Part shown: in pieces, positions 1 through 5,372 of the stretch
Numbering within the stretch: position 1 is the stretch's first letter
Layout: the number at the start of each line of letters is the position of its first letter
Assembly: GCF_937906425.1 (NCBI RefSeq)
Contig: NZ_CALCYR010000227.1
Coordinates: 1 to 8,640, forward strand
Length of the DNA: 8,640 bases
Reading direction: 5' to 3'
DNA from: an uncultured Methanobrevibacter sp.
GTDB lineage: Archaea; Methanobacteriota; Methanobacteria; Methanobacteriales; Methanobacteriaceae
Position numbers and translations under genes: made by a program
The notes under the pieces: model-generated
The model's input: only the letters and a program-made list of their open reading frames with translations
Databases searched by the model: none
What the model was told of the DNA's origin: nothing

Positions 1-60
1 TTATTTAAAATGGTTTTTTTATAAAAAAAGTAATTTTATTATTTAAAAAGTTTTTAATTT

Positions 61-231
61 GGTTTTGTGTTGGTGTTTTTTTTATTGGTTTGTTTTTATG
101 TTATTTTTTATGGTTTTTTGTTGGTGTTTTTTTTATTGGTTTGTTTTTATGTTATTTATTTTGGTTTTTTGTTGGTGTTTTTTTTATTGGTTTGTTTTTA
201 TGTTATTTGTTATGGTTTTTTGTTGGTGTTT
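61..231. repeat. 51-bp G/T-rich tandem repeat, about 3.3 copies
   Basis: Copies begin at 61, 112 and 163, with a partial copy at 214-231. Each is 51 bp and opens with GGTTTT, followed by a T8 tract, ATTGG and TTTGTTTTTATG. The copies differ only at a few positions: GTGT versus TTTG near the start, and the last bases before each new copy. The unit is made of T, G and A with no C. Two forward frames stay open through it only because the length is a multiple of 3. The resulting 17-residue Phe/Cys/Trp peptide repeat has no ribosome binding site, so I read the array as non-coding. Confidence 0.9.
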
Positions 232-240
232 AAAAAAAGA
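232..240 (-). terminator. Oligo-T terminator of the minus-strand gene
   Basis: Read on the minus strand, TCTTTTTTTA lies 12 bases past the stop codon at 254-252. A run of seven T after a coding region is the usual archaeal intrinsic termination signal. No convincing stem precedes it. Confidence 0.5.
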
Positions 241-251
241 AATAAGGTGGA

Positions 252-620
252 TTAGTGTAATCCACATCCAATACATTCGTGTGCTGCAACTCCTATTTCC
301 TGTTCCTCGTCAACAAGTTCTTGTTTTAACTCTTGAACGCTTACGGAAATAAAGGAGTATTCAGGTTTGTCAATTACAGGGGAAATTCCCTTGAAGTAGC
401 AGTGAATGTATCCGGTACAAGCAATATCGATCAAGATTGGTTCAGACATTTTAAATCCTTTAAAGAATTGTTCAATGATTTCCATCTTTTCTTTAGGAAC
501 TCTAAGGTTAAAAGACATGAATCCTTGGTCTTTTGGTCTAATTCCTACATATTCTTGTTCTACTAATATTTCATTACCGTATTCTTGTTTAAAGGTAACG
601 CAGTCTTCTTTATTTACCAT
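252..620 (-). CDS. Uncharacterised 122-aa protein with Cys/His-rich C-terminal tail
   Basis: I do not recognise this family. The ATG at 620-618 is preceded by a strong ribosome binding site (GGAGGGT, plus positions 625-631) with a 4-base spacer, so the start is well supported. The protein is soluble and acidic, with no signal peptide or membrane segment. A compact mixed alpha/beta domain seems to fill residues 1-105: VGIRPKDQGFMSFNLRVP near 25-42, a helix-like EKMEIIEQFFKGF near 44-56, and a segment with Cys68, His73 and Cys74. An acidic linker (about 101-110) leads to a tail with His114, Cys116, Cys119 and His122 (AHECIGCGLH), a possible metal site or the remnant of an iron-sulfur motif. It stands alone and is transcribed away from the regulator at 1329. 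Base composition and the ribosome binding site support a real gene; function is unknown. Confidence 0.85.
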   Translation of the reverse strand: MVNKEDCVTFKQEYGNEILVEQEYVGIRPKDQGFMSFNLRVPKEKMEIIEQFFKGFKMSEPILIDIACTGYIHCYFKGISPVIDKPEYSFISVSVQELKQELVDEEQEIGVAAHECIGCGLH

Positions 621-674
621 ATTTACCCTCCGTATGGTTTTTAAAATACTATAATTTATCTTAATGAGTATGAT

Positions 675-700
675 TATTTTATTTAATCAAAATTTGATTA
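675..700 (-). promoter_or_regulatory. Possible promoter and operator of the minus-strand gene
   Basis: On the minus strand, TTAAATAAAATAA (plus 675-687) is a plausible TATA box about 55-67 bases upstream of the start. It overlaps an inverted repeat, TAATCAAA-A-TTTGATTA (684-700), with 8-bp arms and a 1-base centre that include a C:G pair. Such a site could bind a dimeric HTH regulator, perhaps the divergently encoded HTH-cupin protein. A second TATA candidate (AAATTATAG, plus 649-657) lies too close to the start to leave room for a normal leader. In DNA this AT-rich, short palindromes also arise by chance. Confidence 0.3.
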
Positions 701-819
701 TTAATTTTTTAATTTATTTTTATTGTTTAATATTATTGTTTTATGTCTTATAAACTTTATTATAATTTTTTTATCATTTTTTGATTTATTTTATAATCTT
801 TGATTAGTTTTTAATATTT

Positions 820-945
820 TGATTTGTTTTTTTTGTATTTTTGAATGTTCTTTTTCGATATTCTGATTGGTTTTTTGTATTTTCTGTATTATTTTTTTGA
901 TATTAGGCTTAGTTTTTTCTATTTTCAATGTTCTTTTTTGTTCAT
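820..945. repeat. Degenerate T-rich direct repeats, period about 43 bp
   Basis: Three imperfect units start near 820 (TGATTTG), 864 (TGATTGG) and 906 (GGCTTAG). Each continues with a T tract, GTAT or CTAT, a short mixed segment (AATGTTC in the first and third units) and a second T tract. The similarity is visible by eye but partly reflects the biased composition. It may be an old tandem array that has decayed. Confidence 0.4.
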
Positions 946-1286
946 TATTTCTTTAAATTGAATAAAATTGTTTGAAATTTTTTAAAATTGGAAAAAGAAT
1001 AAAAAATTTCTTTTTTATTATTTTTTAGCTAAAAATTATTATGTATTTTTTAATTTCATTAATGAAATTTTATTGTTTTTTTCTGAATTCCCTATTTTTA
1101 CCATAATATTTATATTACTTAATAAACATAGTTTCTATTGTTAGAAATTATATAAATAATTTATATTATTAATATATTTAATTGAAATTAATTCAATAAA
1201 ATATGAAAAGAATTAATAATTGATTAATTTTTTATAGGTTTGGTCAGGATTTTTAATTATTTTTCATAATTATTCCTTTTGACTGC

Positions 1287-1325
1287 TATAAATCTTTTTC
1301 AAATATTAAAAATGTACAAAGTGAT
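1287..1325 (+). promoter_or_regulatory. Likely promoter and ribosome binding site of the HTH-cupin gene
   Basis: TATAAAT at 1287-1293 is a good archaeal TATA box. Transcription would begin near 1313-1316, giving a short leader of about 14 bases. GTGAT at 1321-1325 is a weak Shine-Dalgarno match 3 bases before the ATG at 1329. Confidence 0.45.
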
Positions 1326-1328
1326 AAA

Positions 1329-1880
1329 ATGAGTGATGTAAACAAAGATATTGGTACAAGGATTAAAGCTTTAAGAGAATTGTCCGATATTACAACAGAA
1401 GAAATTGCTAAAGAGCTTGAAATTGATGAAGAAACTTATATTTCTTATGAAGACGGTATTATTGATATTCCTGCAAGTTTCATTTACCAAATTGCACATA
1501 TTTTCAAAGTGGATTTAGCTTTGATTCTTACTGGTGAGGAAACTCGTATGAATTACTTTGACGTTACAAGAAATGGCAAGGGATTTGTAGTGGACCGTAA
1601 GAAAGAATACAAGTATGAAAACTTATGCAAGCATTTCGTTCATAAGAAGGCTGAAATGTTTATTGTAACAGTAGATCCTAAAGAAGATGCTCTCCCATCC
1701 TTGAATTCACATGCGGGTCAGGAATTTAATTATGTGCTTGAAGGTTCTTTAAAAATTTTTATTAGGGACAATGAGATTATTTTAAATGAAGGAGATTCAA
1801 TTTTCTTTGATGCAACTTGCCAACATGCAATGGTTGCTTTAAATGATGAAAAGGCTAAGTTTTTAGCTGTGATAATGTAA
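1329..1880 (+). CDS. HTH-XRE/cupin transcriptional regulator (183 aa)
   Basis: This is a predicted DNA-binding regulator of the common HTH-plus-cupin design. Residues 6-69 form an XRE-type helix-turn-helix (IGTRIKALRELSDITTEEIAKEL, then IDEETYISYEDG and IPASFIYQIAHIFKVDLALIL). Residues about 108-182 form a single cupin barrel. Its first motif includes His128 and Glu132 with VLEGSLKIFI, and its second is LNEGDSIFFDATCQHAM with His166, so the usual metal- or ligand-binding residues are largely present. The length of about 180-190 aa is normal for the family. It lies 205 bp upstream of the acyl-CoA synthetase on the same strand and is the obvious candidate to regulate that gene and the vor operon, and perhaps itself. 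The ligand is unknown; an organic acid or acyl-CoA would suit the context. Domain assignment is secure and the target is inferred. Confidence 0.92.
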   Translation: MSDVNKDIGTRIKALRELSDITTEEIAKELEIDEETYISYEDGIIDIPASFIYQIAHIFKVDLALILTGEETRMNYFDVTRNGKGFVVDRKKEYKYENLCKHFVHKKAEMFIVTVDPKEDALPSLNSHAGQEFNYVLEGSLKIFIRDNEIILNEGDSIFFDATCQHAMVALNDEKAKFLAVIM

Positions 1881-1896
1881 GAGGTATTTATTGAGT

Positions 1897-1925
1897 TATT
1901 CCATTTAAGGAATATCGGTGTTTTT
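1897..1925 (+). terminator. Hairpin plus T5 after the HTH-cupin gene
   Basis: TATTCC (1897-1902) pairs with GGAATA (1909-1914) around a 6-base loop, and TTTTT follows at 1921-1925. It may terminate the regulator transcript. GGAATA can instead pair in part with TATTC at 1935-1939, so this leader-like region could also be regulatory for the synthetase gene. Confidence 0.4.
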
Positions 1926-1990
1926 AAATATTGGTATTCTTTTGAGTTCTAAAATATTATGGTTTTGAATGTGTGGAAAAATAATGAAAA

Positions 1991-2080
1991 TTTTTAAAAT
2001 AATTATCTTAGGGATTTTCATAATGTTTTAGCAAGGATTATTTTTATTTAGGGATAGTATTTTATTTTGATATTAGAGGG
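1991..2080 (+). promoter_or_regulatory. Putative promoter region and strong RBS of the acyl-CoA synthetase
   Basis: TTTTTAAAATAATTATC at 1991-2007 contains the best TATA-like box in the gap and would give a leader of roughly 60 bases. AGAGGG at 2075-2080 is a strong ribosome binding site with a 5-base spacer to the ATG at 2086. The ribosome binding site is clear; the promoter is tentative. Confidence 0.4.
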
Positions 2081-2085
2081 AAAAA

Positions 2086-3753
2086 ATGTCAACATTAATA
2101 GGAAACTTTGTTAACAGAGTTGATTTTAAGGATTATAAGGATTTTTATAAAAATTTTGAATTTAAAGTGCCAAAGGACTTTAATTTCGGATTTGATGTAG
2201 TTGATGAATATGCAAGAATAGATCCGGAAAAGAAGGCTTTGATTTGGTGCGATGACAATGAAAAAAGAGTATTCACATTTTTGGATATGAAAAAATTAAG
2301 CAATAAGGCAGCAAACTTCTTCAAGTCCCAAGGAATTAATAAGGGAGATGCTGTTTTGCTTACTCTTAAAAACAGATATGAATTCTGGATTTGCATGACT
2401 GCGCTTCATAAAATCGGTGCAATAGCCATTCCAACCACTCATATGGTAAAGCTTCATGACATTGTCTATAGGGTGGAAAAGGCAGATGTAAAGATGGTTG
2501 TATCTGTCGAGGAGGATAATCTTCTTCCTGATTATGAGTCTTGTGAGAAGGAATTAGGCATTGACTTGAAAAAGGCATTGGTTGGAAACATTGAAAGGGA
2601 TGGATGGTTCAACTTTGATAAGGAAATTGAGCAGATGAGTGATGTCTTTGAAAGGCCTGTCGGTGAGGATGCAACTCACGAGGATGAAACTTTCCTCATT
2701 TATTTCTCATCCGGAACTACCGGAAACCCTAAAATGGTTGCTCATGCCCATACCTATGCCATCGGTCACCTGATTACTGCAAAATACTGGCATAATGTTG
2801 TTGAGGACGGTGTTCATCACACTTCAGCAGATACCGGTTGGGGCAAGGCTGTATGGGGTAACTATTACGGTCAATGGATTGCAGGTTCTGCAGTATTCGT
2901 TTACGATTATGTAAGGTTCCATGGAATTGACCTTATTGAAAAGATCATTGAAAATGAGGTAAACACATTCTGTGCGCCTCCAACAATTTACAGGTTCCTC
3001 ATCAAGGAAGACCTGTCCAAGTTTGACTTTTCAAAGATTCAATATGCTACAACTGCAGGTGAACCATTGCCTGCCGAAGTATTTAAGAGATTTAAGGAAT
3101 TTACAGGTCTTGAAATCAAGGAAGGCTTTGGACAAACCGAAACCACATTGGCATTGGGAACATTCATATGGATGGAGTCCAAACCAGGTTCTGTAGGAAA
3201 ACCTTCCCCTGCATTTAAAATTCATCTTTTAGACCCTGAAGACAATATGGTTGATATTGGAAGCAAGGGCGAAATCTGTTTCGATGTAAGTGAAGGCAGA
3301 CCTGTAGGATTGTTTAAGAAATACTACCGAAATGAGGCAAAAACAAAACAGGCATGGCACGATGGATATTACCATTGTGGAGACACAGCCTATGTTGATG
3401 AGGACGGTTACTTTACCTTTGTTGGAAGAAATGATGACATAATCAAGTCTTCAGGTTACCGTATTGGGCCTTATGAGGTTGAAAATGCTGTAATTTCCCA
3501 TCCTTCAGTATTGGAATGTGCCATTACAGGAGTTCCTGATGATTTGAGAGGACAAATTGTTAAGGCAACCATTGTTCTTGCAAAGGGATACGAGCCAAGT
3601 GATGAATTGGCTAAGGAGATTCAAAATCATGTTAAGAGGGTAACAGCTCCTTATAAATATCCTAGAATGATTGAATTTGTGGAAGAGCTTCCTAAAACAA
3701 TCAGTGGTAAGATTCAAAGAAAGCTAATCAGAACTAAGGATGAAGGGAATTAA
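2086..3753 (+). CDS. AMP-forming acyl-CoA synthetase, medium/branched-chain (MACS/ACSM-like) type
   Basis: The enzyme activates a carboxylic acid with ATP and CoA to acyl-CoA, AMP and PPi in the cytoplasm. At 555 aa it is full length for the ANL superfamily. Visible motifs are the phosphate-binding loop FSSGTTGNPKMVAH (207-220), TSADTGWGKAVWG (246-258), TTAGEPLP (322-329), GFGQTE (348-352 region), the hinge region CGDTAYVDEDGYFTFVGR (431-448), SSGYRIGPYEVE (455-466), and PKTISGK (536-542) with catalytic Lys542. The opening FNFGFDVVDEYARIDPEKKAL (about 32-52) and the DTGW segment resemble medium-chain synthetases more than classical acetyl-CoA synthetase, which is about 100 aa longer. The neighbouring VOR operon points to branched short-chain acids such as 2-methylbutyrate, isobutyrate or isovalerate. 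Annotation pipelines may call it acetyl-CoA synthetase. The family is certain; the substrate is inferred. Confidence 0.93.
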   Translation: MSTLIGNFVNRVDFKDYKDFYKNFEFKVPKDFNFGFDVVDEYARIDPEKKALIWCDDNEKRVFTFLDMKKLSNKAANFFKSQGINKGDAVLLTLKNRYEFWICMTALHKIGAIAIPTTHMVKLHDIVYRVEKADVKMVVSVEEDNLLPDYESCEKELGIDLKKALVGNIERDGWFNFDKEIEQMSDVFERPVGEDATHEDETFLIYFSSGTTGNPKMVAHAHTYAIGHLITAKYWHNVVEDGVHHTSADTGWGKAVWGNYYGQWIAGSAVFVYDYVRFHGIDLIEKIIENEVNTFCAPPTIYRFLIKEDLSKFDFSKIQYATTAGEPLPAEVFKRFKEFTGLEIKEGFGQTETTLALGTFIWMESKPGSVGKPSPAFKIHLLDPEDNMVDIGSKGEICFDVSEGRPVGLFKKYYRNEAKTKQAWHDGYYHCGDTAYVDEDGYFTFVGRNDDIIKSSGYRIGPYEVENAVISHPSVLECAITGVPDDLRGQIVKATIVLAKGYEPSDELAKEIQNHVKRVTAPYKYPRMIEFVEELPKTISGKIQRKLIRTKDEGN

Positions 3754-3776
3754 TCCCTTTAATTTTTCTTTATTTT
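3743..3776 (+). terminator. Hairpin terminator spanning the acyl-CoA synthetase stop codon
   Basis: AAGGGA (3743-3748) pairs perfectly with TCCCTT (3754-3759) around the loop ATTAA, which contains the TAA stop codon (3751-3753). A T-rich tract, TTTAATTTTTCTTTATTTTA, follows. Stem, three G:C pairs and U-rich tail match an intrinsic terminator. This suggests that the vor genes downstream have their own promoter. Confidence 0.6.
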
Positions 3777-3890
3777 ATGTGGGTAAAATTAATTTTTAAG
3801 AATTTTTAATTCTTATTTCTAATTATTATTAATTTTTATCTATTATATGAGAGCAAAATTAATTTAAAGAAATTTTAAATCATTTTTCAA
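3771..3890. repeat. Imperfect duplication, 70-bp offset, upstream of vorC
   Basis: About 45-50 bases starting at 3771 recur from 3841. Both copies contain TATT-TATG, G-G-AAAATTAATTT and a run of A/T with short matches, for example TATTTTATGT versus TATTATATGA and GGGTAAAATT versus GAGCAAAATT. Identity is roughly three in four bases by eye. It may be a duplicated regulatory segment, or partly composition. Confidence 0.4.
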
Positions 3891-3914
3891 TTAACAATTA
3901 AAATTACTTTTTAT

Positions 3915-3935
3915 TTTTATAAATTTATAAAAGGA
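3915..3935 (+). promoter_or_regulatory. vor operon promoter/operator: 18-bp perfect palindrome
   Basis: TTTTATAAATTTATAAAA (3915-3932) is a perfect palindrome holding two overlapping TATA-like boxes. AGGA (3932-3935) follows as a partial ribosome binding site. If TATAAAT at 3918-3924 is the TATA box, transcription would begin near the ATG at 3946, giving a leaderless or very short leader. The palindrome could also be an operator for the HTH-cupin protein. Chance palindromes are not rare in such AT-rich DNA. Confidence 0.4.
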
Positions 3936-3945
3936 TTGTGTGTTT

Positions 3946-4194
3946 ATGAGTATAAGTGAAGTTAAACCTTATCCCGTTATTAGTAAAAATAATTGTAAGG
4001 CTTGTTTAAGATGTGTAAGTGTTTGCAGAGAGGAATGTCTTAAATTAAGCGAAAACATTAACGATAACGGTTATCAATATGTGGAATATACCGGTGAAAA
4101 TTGCATTGGTTGCGGAGACTGTTACTACACTTGTCCTGAACCATTGGCCATCGAAGTCCATATTCCTAAAAGAAGAAAAAAAGGAGATGCTTAA
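3946..4194 (+). CDS. vorC: 2-oxoacid (ketoisovalerate) ferredoxin oxidoreductase, delta/ferredoxin subunit VorC
   Basis: This 82-aa polyferredoxin subunit passes electrons between the VOR catalytic core and ferredoxin. It has two [4Fe-4S] motifs: CKACLRCVSVC (Cys17, 20, 23, 27) and CIGCGDCYYTCP (Cys53, 56, 59, 63). The first lacks the proline that usually follows the fourth Cys, and an extra Cys sits at 31. A basic tail (KRRKKG) ends the protein. I chose the ATG at 3946; an in-frame GTG at 3940 would add two residues, and AGGA at 3932-3935 fits neither spacing clearly. Methanothermobacter VorC is close in size (about 79 aa, from memory). Its stop codon directly abuts the vorB start codon, so the two are translationally coupled. 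The ferredoxin assignment is firm and the VOR identity strong from context. Confidence 0.92.
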   Translation: MSISEVKPYPVISKNNCKACLRCVSVCREECLKLSENINDNGYQYVEYTGENCIGCGDCYYTCPEPLAIEVHIPKRRKKGDA

Positions 4195-5361
4195 ATGAGT
4201 CATCAAATTGTTAAGGGTAATACTGCAGTTATTATAGGTGCATTATATGCCGGTTGTGATTGTTTCTTCGGTTATCCAATCACTCCTGCCAGTGAAATTC
4301 TTCATGAGGCATCCAAATACTTCCCAATGCTTGGAAGAAAATTTGTACAGGCTGAAAGTGAAGAGGCTTCAGTCAACATGATTTATGGAGGTGCTTCCAC
4401 AGGCCATAGGGTTATGAGTGCATCATCCGGTCCCGGAATCAGTTTAATGCAGGAAGGATTTACCTATTTGGCCGGTGCAGAATTGCCTGCAGTTATTGTT
4501 GATGTAATGAGAGCAGGCCCTGGTCTTGGTAATATCGGTCCGGAACAGGGGGACTATAATCAAATCGTCAAGGGAGGAGGTCACGGTAACTACAGAAATA
4601 TAGTTTTGGCTCCTAACAGTGTTCAGGAAATGTGTGACTTGACCATGAAGGCATTTGAATTGTCAAACAAATACAGAAACCCTGTTGTTGTATTGGCTGA
4701 TGCTGTACTTGGACAGATGGCTGAACCTTTAAGATTCCCTGCAGAAGCTGTTGAACCTGAAATAGATAATTCCTGGGCTGTAAGAGGTAGTGAGGAAACA
4801 ATGAACAATTTGGTAACCTCAATTTTCCTTGATTTCAATCAATTGGAGGAATTCAACTTTAAGATACAGGAAAAGTATGATGAAATCCGCAGAAATGAGG
4901 TTGTCGTTGAGGAATACATGCTTGATGATGCTGAATATGTTATCGTATCCTATGGTACCAGTAGCAGATTGTCCCGTACTGCAGTAGACATTGCACGTGA
5001 GAAGGGAATTAAATTAGGTCTTCTCCGTCCAATAACATTGTTCCCATTCCCAGAGGAAAGAATTAGGGAATTGGCTGAAAAGGGTGTTCAATTCATTTCA
5101 GTTGAAATGAGTAACGGTCAATTGAGAGAGGATGTTAAGATGGCTGCAGGATTTGATGATGTCCACTTGGTAAACAGAATGGGTGGAAACGTTATTGAAT
5201 TGAAGGACATTCTTAATGAGATCTATGAAATGGTTGGCAGTGACGAACGTCATAAGGTTCACAGTGAAGACAAGGAATTTGATGCATCCTATCTTAAGGA
5301 TAAGGGATATAAAGACGAATTAGACAATGATAATTATTATAATCATAGAGTGGTTGACTAG
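4195..5361 (+). CDS. vorB: 2-oxoacid (ketoisovalerate) ferredoxin oxidoreductase, alpha subunit VorB
   Basis: This is the alpha subunit of the thiamine-diphosphate enzyme that interconverts a branched-chain 2-oxoacid plus CoA with acyl-CoA, CO2 and reduced ferredoxin. Residues 1-185 form the pyrimidine-binding domain, with FGYPITPASEI (25-35), the QAESEEASVNM segment (52-62) and SSGPGISLMQEG (77-88). Residues about 245-345 form the second Rossmann-like domain (VIVSYGTSSR at 249-258, LLRPITLFPFP at 276-286). A charged tail of about 40 residues (350-388, many Asp, Glu, Lys) follows, and at 388 aa the protein is longer than the roughly 352 aa I recall for Methanothermobacter VorB. AGGAGAT (4182-4188) inside the end of vorC is the ribosome binding site, with zero bases between vorC stop and vorB start. 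2-oxoglutarate or indolepyruvate specificity is less likely given the subunit design. Confidence 0.92.
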   Translation: MSHQIVKGNTAVIIGALYAGCDCFFGYPITPASEILHEASKYFPMLGRKFVQAESEEASVNMIYGGASTGHRVMSASSGPGISLMQEGFTYLAGAELPAVIVDVMRAGPGLGNIGPEQGDYNQIVKGGGHGNYRNIVLAPNSVQEMCDLTMKAFELSNKYRNPVVVLADAVLGQMAEPLRFPAEAVEPEIDNSWAVRGSEETMNNLVTSIFLDFNQLEEFNFKIQEKYDEIRRNEVVVEEYMLDDAEYVIVSYGTSSRLSRTAVDIAREKGIKLGLLRPITLFPFPEERIRELAEKGVQFISVEMSNGQLREDVKMAAGFDDVHLVNRMGGNVIELKDILNEIYEMVGSDERHKVHSEDKEFDASYLKDKGYKDELDNDNYYNHRVVD

Positions 5362-5368
5362 GAGGTGA
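5360..5368 (+). promoter_or_regulatory. Near-perfect Shine-Dalgarno of vorA overlapping the vorB stop
   Basis: AGGAGGTGA at 5360-5368 matches the archaeal anti-Shine-Dalgarno over 9 bases and shares its first two bases with the TAG stop of vorB (5359-5361). A 4-base spacer leads to the ATG at 5373. It points to coupled, high-level translation of vorA. Confidence 0.85.
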
Positions 5369-5372
5369 AAAG

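Larger units (their letters stand above)
1..251. other. Low-complexity region without C on the + strand
   Basis: No gene is supported here. The + strand has no C from position 1 to 261, so it is made of T, A and G only. Positions 1-60 are simple A/T runs with the decamer TTATTTAAAA at 1-10 and again at 39-48. Positions 61-231 hold a 51-bp tandem array (separate entry). The stretch lies downstream of the minus-strand gene that ends at 252. Confidence 0.7.
621..1328. other. 708-bp AT-rich divergent intergenic region
   Basis: No gene, tRNA-like fold or CRISPR structure was found. The first part carries the minus-strand ribosome binding site and putative promoter. From about 700 to 960 the + strand is strongly T-rich with degenerate repeats. 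From 960 to 1260 it is mixed A/T, with an inverted repeat TATAAAT-A-ATTTATA at 1151-1165 that resembles the palindrome before vorC. The end carries the promoter of the HTH-cupin gene. A small RNA cannot be excluded from sequence alone. Confidence 0.6.

Noticed and set aside
59..352. Forward open frame with a 17-residue Phe/Cys/Trp-rich peptide repeat
   Set aside because: It only reads through the 51-bp tandem array because 51 is a multiple of 3. There is no ribosome binding site and its second half runs antisense into the well supported minus-strand gene.
333..654. Forward open frames opposite the orphan gene
   Set aside because: They lack ribosome binding sites and lie antisense to a gene with a strong ribosome binding site and a plausible protein.
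2145..2578. Minus-strand open frames inside the acyl-CoA synthetase gene, and similar ones inside vorB and vorA
   Set aside because: They are antisense shadows of genes with strong family motifs and have no ribosome binding sites or recognisable products.
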